NCBI GenBank assembly: GCA_018608485.1
Contig: JABAZK010000188.1
Coordinates: forward strand, 1-47,254
Direction of reading: 5' to 3'
Origin: Flavobacteriaceae bacterium
GTDB taxonomy: Bacteria; Bacteroidota; Bacteroidia; Flavobacteriales; Flavobacteriaceae
Length of the DNA: 47,254 bases
The notes beneath the pieces were generated by a model, which ran no database searches, had not been told where the DNA came from, and was given only the letters and a program-made list of their open reading frames with translations. This document shows positions 36,301-44,155 of the stretch, piece after piece; the first letter of the stretch is position 1, and every line of letters starts with the position of its first letter. The translations under genes were made by a program, and so were the position numbers.

Positions 36301-37029
36301 TTTTTCTGTTTTATAGTAGTCTGGAATATCTGCTCTTTTTGGGGCAAATTGTTCTACAGTAGGTCCTTTAATAAAAGCCACATTGTCTTTGTAAGCAGAA
36401 ACAATATCATTTGGATGTTGTTTAGATGTTTCTTTAATCATTTTAAAAAGAGAAGTAGTTTTTTCTTCTCCATCAATGACAAAAGTTCCATTAAAAATCT
36501 TGTGTCTACAATGTTCAGAGTTTACCTGTGAAAAACCAAAAACTTCAGAATCTGTTAGTTTTCGATCAATTTTATTAGAAACATCCTCTAAATACGTTAT
36601 TTCCTCCTTGTTTAAAGCCAAGCCTTCTTTTAAATTAAAGGCTGCGATATCATCTATCAAAAAAATAGGTTCTGGCTTAATATTTACAGAAAATATATTT
36701 TGATTCAGAACTGAGAATTTTTGAAAGATCATTGAATCATAATCAGTGAAATCTTTATCAACATGATTGAATTCTTCTATCCTTTTAATGCCTGAAATTC
36801 CCATATTTTCTGTAATTTCAACAGCATTCGTGCTCCAGGGAGTTATCATTGCAGATCTTGGGCCAATAAAAAAATCATCTATGGATGCTACTTGTTTATT
36901 AGTTTCTTTTGAAACTAGCTCAGAGCAAGAAAATAACCATGTTAGTTTATTTTTATCTTCTTTACTTAATTCTTCTGTTGTTTGAACAGCAAATACCTTG
37001 CTGTTTGGGTTTCCAAAGAAATTGATCAT
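33328..37029 (-). CDS. purL: Phosphoribosylformylglycinamidine synthase (single-chain)
   Basis: PurL (FGAM synthase) uses glutamine and ATP in the fourth step of purine synthesis. The 1233-residue product is the large fused form: an N-terminal PurS-like domain, two AIRS-type ATPase halves ([48 protein letters not shown]), and a C-terminal class-I glutamine amidotransferase with its catalytic cysteine in GICNGCQ and His-Glu motif in the terminal [13 protein letters not shown]-adjacent region. The length is slightly below the 1295 residues of the E. coli protein. No other pur gene is in the window. A -7 box precedes it and a strong terminator follows. Confidence 0.96.
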   Translation of the reverse strand: [1233 protein letters not shown]

Positions 37030-37057
37030 TCTGAATATGATTTGTTAAATTATCTAG

Positions 37058-37065
37058 CAAATTTA
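37058..37065 (-). promoter_or_regulatory. -7 promoter box of purL
   Basis: On the minus strand TAAATTTG matches TAnnTTTG exactly, 28 bases before the purL ATG. No clear -33 TTG is seen at the right spacing. I find no purine riboswitch in the short leader. Confidence 0.5.
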
Positions 37066-37211
37066 AAAACTTTCACTCTTAAGTTTATTAAACTAAACCT
37101 CTTTTTTCAAAGGTTATAAATCATTTATCAACAAAAAAATCAATATATTGAATGAATATATATAAAATTGTATTTTTTTAGATGAATATTGAGTCTTTAG
37201 ATTTTAAAAAT

Positions 37212-37234
37212 CGTTTAATTTTTAAAATTAAACG
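37212..37234. promoter_or_regulatory. 23-base inverted repeat between purL and the cytochrome c peroxidase gene
   Basis: CGTTTAATTTT and AAAATTAAACG flank a single central T, a perfect 11-base inverted repeat. It lies between divergent genes, 94 bases before the peroxidase ATG, so it is not downstream of any gene and is better read as a possible operator than as a terminator. The remainder of the 298-base gap (37030-37327) is AT-rich and holds the purL -7 box; I see no gene in it. Confidence 0.4.
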
Positions 37235-37327
37235 GTCCTGTACCATGAACAGAATCTTATTTTTAAAAAATACATACTCTACTATAAACTATTGCAGAAT
37301 ACTATAGTCTTAGTATAAATTTTTTAC

Positions 37328-38725
37328 ATGAAAAAAATCTCAAAAGTAGTAAGCTTATTAGGTCTTCTTTTTATTTTAATTAGCGGAACCATAGACTTAG
37401 ATGACTTATTTAACTACGAGAGCCAAAATATTCCATCTTACATAACAAAAGATAATACACCAGAATCCAATCAAATCAACAACCAAATTACTACTTTGGG
37501 AAGAGTTTTATTTTATGATAAAAACCTATCTGAAAATAATACGGTGGCATGTGCTAGTTGTCATCAACAAGCTTTTGCTTTTAGTGACCCCTTAGTATCT
37601 AGTGTTGGATTAAACGAGGGTACTACAGGCAGACACTCTATGCGTTTAGTGAATAGTCGATTTTCGAATGAAGAAAAATTCTTTTGGGATGAAAGAGCAG
37701 CTAGCCTAGAAGATCAAGTTACACAACCCATTAAGGATCATTTAGAAATGGGTTTTAGTGGAACTAATGGTGATCCAGATTTTAATGATTTAATAACAAA
37801 ACTTTCGGCAATAGAATATTACCAAACATTGTTTGAGTTTGCTTATGGAAATACTACTATTAACGAAGATAAAATTCAAAGAGCTTTGGCTCAGTTTGTA
37901 AGAAGTATCCAATCATTTGACTCTAAATTTGATGTTGGACTTAGTGAACAACCTAACCTAAATGCACCTTTTTCAAACTTTACACCACAAGAAAATTTAG
38001 GGAAACAACTATTTTTAAATCCACCTCCAAATGGTGGTGCAGGTTGTGCAGGTTGTCATGCACCTCCTGAATTTGATATTGACCCGAATACATTAAATAA
38101 TGGGGTAATTGGTGTAATTGGGAGTACAACCGATATAGATTTAACCAATACTAGATCACCCTCTTTAAGAGATTTAGTAAATCCTGATGGGAGTTTAAAT
38201 GGTCCTTTGATGCATGATGGAAGTATGACATCTTTGTTACAAGTTATAGATCATTATAACAACATACCAAATAATTCTGCTAATACTAACTTAGATAATA
38301 GGTTACAAAGACCTGGCAATCAAACTCAACAATTAAACTTAACTAGTAACCAAAAAAATGCCTTAGTAGATTTCTTAAAAACGCTAACAGGTTCAGCTAT
38401 TTATACGAATGAAATATGGTCTGATCCTTTTGATGATCAAGGAAATATTTCTATTGTAGGAGACCAATTATCATCTAATGAATTTATTTTTGATAAGTCT
38501 ATTGCTGTTTTTCCAAATCCAGTTACTACAGACTTAACTATTCAAATAGAGACTGGAAGCTACAGAGTAACTATCTATAGTTTACTGGGAAACATGATGA
38601 TAGATAAAGAAATTTCAGGTACTAAAAGAATGAACCTTCAATCTTTAGCCAAAGGAGTTTATATATTAAAAATCCAAGATCTAGATTCCAATAACTTTTT
38701 TAATAAAAAGTTTATTAAACATTAG
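37328..38725 (+). CDS. Secreted di-heme cytochrome c peroxidase with T9SS sorting domain
   Basis: A 465-residue exported protein of the bacterial di-heme cytochrome c peroxidase / MauG family, which reduces hydrogen peroxide or catalyses related oxidations. It has a signal peptide (hydrophobic residues about 5-20), heme motif CASCH (75-79) in the electron-accepting domain, and CAGCH (240-244) in the second domain, followed by TRSPSLRDL and LMHDGSM. The C-terminus from about residue 395 is a type A T9SS sorting domain (VFPNPVTTDLTIQIE, YSLLGNMM, LAKGVYILKI), so it is probably secreted or surface-attached rather than purely periplasmic. It converges with the endonuclease gene, 13 bases apart. 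Confidence 0.93.
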   Translation: MKKISKVVSLLGLLFILISGTIDLDDLFNYESQNIPSYITKDNTPESNQINNQITTLGRVLFYDKNLSENNTVACASCHQQAFAFSDPLVSSVGLNEGTTGRHSMRLVNSRFSNEEKFFWDERAASLEDQVTQPIKDHLEMGFSGTNGDPDFNDLITKLSAIEYYQTLFEFAYGNTTINEDKIQRALAQFVRSIQSFDSKFDVGLSEQPNLNAPFSNFTPQENLGKQLFLNPPPNGGAGCAGCHAPPEFDIDPNTLNNGVIGVIGSTTDIDLTNTRSPSLRDLVNPDGSLNGPLMHDGSMTSLLQVIDHYNNIPNNSANTNLDNRLQRPGNQTQQLNLTSNQKNALVDFLKTLTGSAIYTNEIWSDPFDDQGNISIVGDQLSSNEFIFDKSIAVFPNPVTTDLTIQIETGSYRVTIYSLLGNMMIDKEISGTKRMNLQSLAKGVYILKIQDLDSNNFFNKKFIKH

Positions 38726-38738
38726 AACAATTTTCTGC

Positions 38739-39833
38739 TTACTTTTTAATAAATTTTCTAGTGATTGAACTACTGTTATTAGATATTTTAATGATATATA
38801 CCCCACTTTTTATGATAGAAACATCCATTTTATTATTTGAAGGCTCAATGATATTTTGAATCAATTTTTTTCCTAATAAAGAGAATATCTTTACCGTTAC
38901 TTTTTCATTGCTTCGTACGTAAATATAATTCTCTGTTGCTGGATTTGGATAAATGGATGTTTTTTTATCCAAAGAGTAGTTTGTTTCAGATAGTACAGTA
39001 TCCCAAATATTTTGAACATATTCTGGGTGATCTATAAAAGGGTTTCTGTTTCCCTGAAAATCGTAAGCTTCATTATTCCTTAATATTTCTCTATCACTTA
39101 CCTCGTCTTCATTATGCCATTTGTATAGTAATTGCAGATACCAAGTTTCATATACCTGATCATTAGTTCCGTTTAAAGGGTTATTAGTTGTGGTATGACT
39201 GTCCCAAGTATTACTTGTTACGTCGTCCTCATATCTTACTGCGAAATACAATAGCATTCTTGCTATATCTCCTTTGAATTCATCGATGGGTTCAAAAACA
39301 ACTCCTGAATATGAACCATAGGTATTTTGCCCTACTTTTGAACCATTATTAGATGTCCATGTTGCATTTGAAACTTCACCAAAGGGGTAATTGCTTCTTC
39401 TGCTGTTTACATAACCATCAGAGGGAACAACATGATGAATATCTGTTCTCATAGGAAGTTGCTTATCGAAAAAACCTTGTGGAAAAATATGTTCTCTGTT
39501 GTAGCAATCATTTTCAGAATCGTAATTTAAACCACTTCCACAATTTCTATCGTTATGATTATAATTATATGAATCTGTTCCAGTAGGATTTTCAGAATAC
39601 ATGTCTAATACGGTATTGTCATTTTCATAAAAAGTATCATTATCTGATGTTACATAAGCATTATATAAGGCACCATAACCTTGATCTTCATGACCATTTG
39701 AAATGATAGTTTTTAATTGACTTTTTAACGTATACCCGCTACCAGTAGCACTGTTGTAATATCCAGAGGGTATTTGTGCATGAATATGAATACCAACCAA
39801 AAGTAACAGTATTGAGAATATATTTTTTAACAT
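38739..39833 (-). CDS. Secreted endonuclease I family nuclease with T9SS sorting domain
   Basis: The 364-residue product has a signal peptide (MLKNIFSILLLLVGIHIHAQ, probable cut after Ala-Gln at residue 20), a His-Me finger nuclease domain of the endonuclease I (EndA) family with the catalytic histidine in YNREHIFPQ (His115), and DIHHVVPSD nearby. The C-terminus is a T9SS type A domain (IYPNPATENYIYV, FSLLGKKLI, KSGVYIIKI). I start it at 39833 because an upstream in-frame ATG at 39905 would begin inside the rsmB-like gene and put 24 residues before the signal peptide. It likely digests extracellular DNA or RNA for nutrients. It follows the methyltransferase gene by ten bases. Confidence 0.92.
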   Translation of the reverse strand: MLKNIFSILLLLVGIHIHAQIPSGYYNSATGSGYTLKSQLKTIISNGHEDQGYGALYNAYVTSDNDTFYENDNTVLDMYSENPTGTDSYNYNHNDRNCGSGLNYDSENDCYNREHIFPQGFFDKQLPMRTDIHHVVPSDGYVNSRRSNYPFGEVSNATWTSNNGSKVGQNTYGSYSGVVFEPIDEFKGDIARMLLYFAVRYEDDVTSNTWDSHTTTNNPLNGTNDQVYETWYLQLLYKWHNEDEVSDREILRNNEAYDFQGNRNPFIDHPEYVQNIWDTVLSETNYSLDKKTSIYPNPATENYIYVRSNEKVTVKIFSLLGKKLIQNIIEPSNNKMDVSIIKSGVYIIKISNNSSSITRKFIKK

Positions 39834-39843
39834 CAGTATTTTA

Positions 39844-41061
39844 TTAGTTATTATTTTTCTCCAACAACGCCATGTAAAACCCATCAAAACCAGAGGTGTG
39901 AGCAAATACTTTATTGTCTTTAATTAGTTTAAAATCTTTTCCTGATTCAGAAGCTAGAAATTCGGTTATCTGATTTTGATTTTCAGAGGGCAATACAGAA
40001 CAAGTAGCATACACAAGTTTTCCGCCAGATTTTACCATTTTAGAATACTTTTGTAAGATATCTTGCTGTACTTTCTTAATATTATCTAGAAATTCTGGTT
40101 GAAGCTTCCATTTAGAGTCAGGATTTCTTCTTAAAACACCTATTCCAGAACAAGGAGCGTCAATTAAGACTCTATCTGCTTTATTATAAAGTTTTTTGAT
40201 GGGTTTGGTAGAGTCTATGACTCTTGTGTCTATATTGTGCACTTTGTTTCTTCTAGCTCTAATTTTTAGCTTTTTTAATTTACTCTCGTAAATATCCATG
40301 GCAATAATCTGTCCTTTATTCTTCATAAAAGAAGCTAAATGCAATGTTTTTCCTCCAGCACCAGCACATGTATCGATAACTTTCATACCTGGCGCAACAT
40401 CTAAATATTCAGCTACTAACTGAGAAGAGGCATCTTGTACTTCAAAATATCCTTTTTTAAATACTTCTGTTCTAAAAACATTCGCTCTTTCTACCAATCT
40501 CAATGCATCTGAATGATTGGGTATAAATTCAGTGAAAATACTTTCATCTTGAAGTTCTTTTTGAAGTTCTTCTTTGGTAGTATTTAATGTATTGGTTCTA
40601 AGTATTACTTCTGCTTGTTTGTTTAGAGCGGCCAGTTCTTTAGTCCATAATTCTTCGCCAAGTTCTGAAACAGCAACTTCATCTATCCAATCTGGAATAG
40701 ATTCTCTAAACTTTCTAATTTTTGAAAGTTCGTCAAATTTTCCTTTTATACGTCTAGTAGGTGTGGGCTCTATTTGATTCCAGTCTGGTAACGCTATGCC
40801 TTTTAAAACACACCAAACAGAAAATAGTCTCCACAAGTTATTTCTATCAAAAGGCTCCTTAACCTCAGCTATCTCTGCATATAAACGCTTCCAGCGAACA
40901 ATTTCATAGATGGTTTCTGCTACAAATTTACGATCACGGCTTCCCCATCGTTTATCCCTTTTAAGCGCTTTTTCTACTGCTTTATCTGCATAGACACCTT
41001 CATTAAAAACATCTCTAATACTATCTATTACAGTGTACACTAAGTTTCTATGTAATCTCAA
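39844..41061 (-). CDS. RsmB-type RNA (cytosine-C5) methyltransferase
   Basis: A SAM-dependent RNA m5C methyltransferase, probably methylating 16S rRNA. The 405-residue product has an N-terminal helical region, then the Rossmann-like domain: VIDTCAGAGGKTLHLA (SAM binding, near 235-250), the motif IV cysteine in DAPCSGIG and the motif VI catalytic cysteine in YATCSVLPSENQ. RsmB itself has an N-terminal NusB-like domain; the first 140 residues here are only loosely similar by eye, so RsmB versus RsmF is not certain. It probably heads a two-gene unit with the nuclease. Confidence 0.88.
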   Translation of the reverse strand: MRLHRNLVYTVIDSIRDVFNEGVYADKAVEKALKRDKRWGSRDRKFVAETIYEIVRWKRLYAEIAEVKEPFDRNNLWRLFSVWCVLKGIALPDWNQIEPTPTRRIKGKFDELSKIRKFRESIPDWIDEVAVSELGEELWTKELAALNKQAEVILRTNTLNTTKEELQKELQDESIFTEFIPNHSDALRLVERANVFRTEVFKKGYFEVQDASSQLVAEYLDVAPGMKVIDTCAGAGGKTLHLASFMKNKGQIIAMDIYESKLKKLKIRARRNKVHNIDTRVIDSTKPIKKLYNKADRVLIDAPCSGIGVLRRNPDSKWKLQPEFLDNIKKVQQDILQKYSKMVKSGGKLVYATCSVLPSENQNQITEFLASESGKDFKLIKDNKVFAHTSGFDGFYMALLEKNNN

Positions 41062-41080
41062 CTTACAAAAATTTAGGGTA

Positions 41081-41088
41081 CAAAGATA
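41081..41088 (-). promoter_or_regulatory. -7 box of the rsmB-like gene
   Basis: On the minus strand TATCTTTG matches TAnnTTTG, 19 bases before the ATG at 41061. No good -33 element is seen. Confidence 0.42.
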
Positions 41089-41111
41089 CTAAAGACTTTG
41101 AGTTTAAAACC

Positions 41112-41297
41112 TTAATCTTTTTTCTTTTTAGTAAAGTCTTTAAAGATGACTTTTCCTCTTTTTTCTATGATGTAAAAAGACACATAAACTTCATCTTGTT
41201 CGTTTCGAAGTTTTATAGGTAAATTATTTCTAGTCACCTTAAATCGATCGTTTAGAATTACTTCACTCCTACACACATTAATGGAATCAAAAGGAAT
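41112..41297 (-). pseudogene. Unannotated 61-codon open frame, gene remnant or small GTG-start gene
   Basis: On the minus strand a frame is open for 61 codons between two TAA codons (41298-41300 and 41112-41114). It has no ATG; the only plausible start is a GTG at 41276, giving 54 residues. The translation looks like real protein rather than a shadow: RSEVILNDRFKVTRNN followed by a strand-like VYVSFYIIEKRGKVIFKDF and a KKKKD tail. The VYVSF..IEKRGKVIF part loosely resembles the central strands of TonB C-terminal domains, but the expected remainder is missing. No gene covers these bases. It may be the decayed 3' end of a lost gene. The rest of the 290-base gap (41062-41351) holds promoter elements for the genes on either side. 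Confidence 0.4.
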
Positions 41298-41306
41298 TTA
41301 AAATTT

Positions 41307-41333
41307 AAATATCATTAAATATCATTAATTTAG
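41307..41333 (+). promoter_or_regulatory. Tandem 10-base repeat and -7 box upstream of recG
   Basis: AAATATCATT occurs twice in immediate succession (41307-41326), and its last base begins TAATTTAG (41326-41333), one mismatch from TAnnTTTG. The recG ATG is 18 bases further on. It could be a regulator site at the recG promoter, or chance in AT-rich DNA. Confidence 0.3.
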
Positions 41334-41351
41334 CATTAAATCTAAGAACTA

Positions 41352-43448
41352 ATGAATCTAAATAATCCTATTTACTACATTAGAGGTATTAGTAATGCTA
41401 GAGCTAGTAAACTTACATCAGAAATAGGGTTAAAAACTATAAATGATCTCCTCCACTTTTTTCCATACAGATACATAGATAGAACAAAATTTTATAAAAT
41501 TAATGAGCTAGTTAATAATACCTCAGAGGTTCAAATAATTGGAGTCATTACCCAAGTAAAAACGGTTAAACAAAAGACAGGGACAAGATTAATTGCTAGA
41601 TTTCAAGATGAAACAGGTTTCTTGGAATTAGTTTGGTTTAAAGGACATAAGTGGATCAAAGATTCCTTAAAAATAAATACTCAATATGTTGTTTATGGAA
41701 AATTAAATCACTTTAAAGGAATGTTTTCCATAGTTCATCCAGAAATGGATATTTTAAATGATTATAAGGCTAAGCTTCAAACTAAATTGCAACCCATTTA
41801 CTCTTCAACAGACAAATTAGTAAATAGTGGAATAAGTAATAAAGTGTTTAGGGGTTATATTCAAGAACTTCTTCAACAAATATTTGAAAAAATTGAAGAA
41901 AGTTTGTCTTCGGAGATAATTTCCGCTCATAAACTAATAGGAAAAAAAGAAGCGTTGCTTAATATTCATTTTCCAACATCTCCTCAAATGTTAGAAAAAG
42001 CTCAATACCGTTTAAAATTTGAAGAATTATTTTTCATACAATTACAGCTAATCAGAAAAAAAATCATTAGAAAAAACAAAATTAAAGGGTATGTCTTTAA
42101 CCAAGTTGGAGAGGTGTTTAATGAGTTCTATGCAGAGCATCTTCCTTTTAAACTTACCAATGCACAAAAATTAGTATTAAAAGAAATTAGAAAAGATGTA
42201 GCCTCTAATGCTCATATGAACAGATTATTACAAGGTGATGTAGGTTCAGGAAAAACAATAGTAGCCCTTTTAACAATGCTATTGGCTATAGATAATGGCT
42301 TTCAAGCTTCAATTATTGCGCCTACAGAGATTTTAGCAACTCAACATTATTATGCGATTAGTGATTTATTAAAAAAAATGAACATTTCAGTAGATTTATT
42401 AACAGGCTCTACTAAAGTAAAGAAAAGAAGAGAAATTCATGAAAATTTAGATAATGGTCAACTTCATATTTTAATTGGAACACATGCAATTTTAGAGGAA
42501 AAGGTATCCTTTAAAAATTTAGGAATAGCAATTATAGATGAACAACACAGGTTTGGAGTTGCTCAACGCTCTAAAATGTGGAAAAAAAATAAACTGCCAC
42601 CACACATTTTAGTGATGACTGCTACACCTATTCCAAGAACACTGGCTATGAGCGTTTACGGGGATTTAGATATTTCTGTAATAGATGAGTTGCCACCGGG
42701 TAGAAAAGAGGTACAAACAGTCCATAGATTTGATAAAAATAGATTAGCTGTTTTCAATTTTATGAAAAAAGAGATTGAGAAAGGAAGACAAGTCTATGTT
42801 GTATATCCACTAATTCAAGAGTCTCAAGCTATGGATTATAAAGATTTAATGGATGGTTTTGAAAGTATTTCAAGAGAATTTCCGATACCTAAATATCAAA
42901 TTAGTATTGTTCACGGTAAAATGAAAGCTCCAGACAAAGAATATGAAATGCAACGTTTTGTTAAAGGAGAGACTCAGATTTTAGTTGCTACAACTGTTAT
43001 AGAGGTAGGAGTGAATGTACCCAATGCTAGTATTATGGTTATTGAAAGTTCAGAACGTTTTGGATTAAGTCAACTGCATCAACTTAGAGGTAGAGTAGGA
43101 AGAGGAGGAGACCAAAGCTATTGTGTATTATTATCTGGAATCAAATTATCCTCTGAAGCCAAGACTAGATTAAAAACAATGGTAGAAACTTCAGATGGTT
43201 TTAAAATTGCCGAAGTAGATTTGAAGTTACGTGGCCCTGGAAATATGATGGGTACCCAGCAGAGCGGTGTTCTAAATCTTAGAATAGCAGATGTTGTTAA
43301 AGATTCACCAATTCTTTACAACGCTAGAAATGCTGCAATAGATCTTTTAAAAGAAGATCCAAACCTTCTAAAACCGGAAAACAATCAAATTCATAAAACA
43401 TTTGCTGAAATTTCTAAAACCTCTGGAGCTTGGTCTAACATCAGTTAG
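41352..43448 (+). CDS. recG: ATP-dependent DNA helicase RecG
   Basis: RecG remodels stalled replication forks and branched DNA. The 698-residue product has an N-terminal wedge domain with an OB fold (about 30-150), Walker A in LLQGDVGSGKTIVALL (about 293-308), DEQH box (IIDEQHRFG), TATPIPRT, and the helicase C motif QLRGRVGRGG. The length matches the family. It begins MNLNNPIYYIRGIS. Its 3' end overlaps the convergent tag gene by eight bases. Confidence 0.96.
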   Translation: MNLNNPIYYIRGISNARASKLTSEIGLKTINDLLHFFPYRYIDRTKFYKINELVNNTSEVQIIGVITQVKTVKQKTGTRLIARFQDETGFLELVWFKGHKWIKDSLKINTQYVVYGKLNHFKGMFSIVHPEMDILNDYKAKLQTKLQPIYSSTDKLVNSGISNKVFRGYIQELLQQIFEKIEESLSSEIISAHKLIGKKEALLNIHFPTSPQMLEKAQYRLKFEELFFIQLQLIRKKIIRKNKIKGYVFNQVGEVFNEFYAEHLPFKLTNAQKLVLKEIRKDVASNAHMNRLLQGDVGSGKTIVALLTMLLAIDNGFQASIIAPTEILATQHYYAISDLLKKMNISVDLLTGSTKVKKRREIHENLDNGQLHILIGTHAILEEKVSFKNLGIAIIDEQHRFGVAQRSKMWKKNKLPPHILVMTATPIPRTLAMSVYGDLDISVIDELPPGRKEVQTVHRFDKNRLAVFNFMKKEIEKGRQVYVVYPLIQESQAMDYKDLMDGFESISREFPIPKYQISIVHGKMKAPDKEYEMQRFVKGETQILVATTVIEVGVNVPNASIMVIESSERFGLSQLHQLRGRVGRGGDQSYCVLLSGIKLSSEAKTRLKTMVETSDGFKIAEVDLKLRGPGNMMGTQQSGVLNLRIADVVKDSPILYNARNAAIDLLKEDPNLLKPENNQIHKTFAEISKTSGAWSNIS

Positions 43449-43995
43449 AATACCACATAGGATTATTCTTTAAAACCTTACTAAATATTGGGCAATTTTT
43501 ATGATGTGCTCCTTCTAAATACCCGGTACTCATTAAAAATTCTCCTGTAATTTCTCCACCAGTAAATTTAAATGTCTTTTTAAACAATTTCACCCATTGA
43601 TCTTTAGTTTTTGGATGATGATGATCTAACCACAATTGAAAAGATCCCATTTTTTGTTTAATTTTCATGATAACAGAGGCATTGTGAATAGCAGCATTTA
43701 TTTTTAGTTTATTTCTAATGATTCCAGTATTATTTAAAAGACGATTTATATCTGTTTGATTATAGTTAGCAACCGATTTGATATCGAAATTTGAATAAGC
43801 TGTCCTAAAGTTTTCTTGTTTTTTTAAAATAATATCCCAAGACAAACCAGCTTGATTAATCTCTAAGATTAATCTGCCAAATAACTCATTATCTGAATAT
43901 ATAGGAAAACCATATTGGGTATCATGATACAACTTGTGAATATTGTCTTCTTTTTGATTGTAAGCGAAATTACAGTATGAATTAGATGTTTCCAT
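43441..43995 (-). CDS. tag: DNA-3-methyladenine glycosylase I
   Basis: Tag removes N3-methyladenine from alkylated DNA. The 184-residue product has the zinc ligands of the family: Cys8, His24 in YHDTQYG, and His164 with Cys168 in the H-x3-C pair near the C-terminus. The base-recognition region LEINQAGLSW (Glu45, Trp53) matches E. coli LEGQQAGLSW. The spacing from the first Cys to His24 is three residues longer than in E. coli. It ends inside the last bases of recG on the opposite strand; the two repair genes are convergent, not an operon. Confidence 0.94.
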   Translation of the reverse strand: METSNSYCNFAYNQKEDNIHKLYHDTQYGFPIYSDNELFGRLILEINQAGLSWDIILKKQENFRTAYSNFDIKSVANYNQTDINRLLNNTGIIRNKLKINAAIHNASVIMKIKQKMGSFQLWLDHHHPKTKDQWVKLFKKTFKFTGGEITGEFLMSTGYLEGAHHKNCPIFSKVLKNNPMWYSN

Positions 43996-44126
43996 AAGGA
44001 GATGATACTTGTGATTTTATATAGATTGATTCATGTTATAAATAAATTAATTTGTGAGTATGTGAATACTATATCTATACATATTGTAAATTTAAAAAAA
44101 ACTTCTATTTAAGACTTTAATTTATT

Positions 44127-44134
44127 TAAATTTG
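44127..44134 (+). promoter_or_regulatory. -7 promoter box of pheT
   Basis: TAAATTTG followed by CA is an exact TAnnTTTG match, 22 bases before the pheT ATG at 44156. A TTC stands near the -33 position. The rest of the 160-base gap (43996-44155) is AT-rich with nothing else recognised, including no obvious Phe-rich leader. Confidence 0.5.
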
Positions 44135-44155
44135 CAGTTAAATCTTAAAAGTTAG

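Noticed and set aside
37244-37306. Possible 20-codon upstream ORF before the cytochrome c peroxidase
   Set aside because: Its composition shows no leader-like bias and there is no hairpin after it; chance ATG in AT-rich DNA is more likely.
39834-39905. Upstream ATG for the endonuclease gene
   Set aside because: It begins inside the rsmB-like gene and would place 24 residues ahead of a clear signal peptide; ATG 39833 is preferred.
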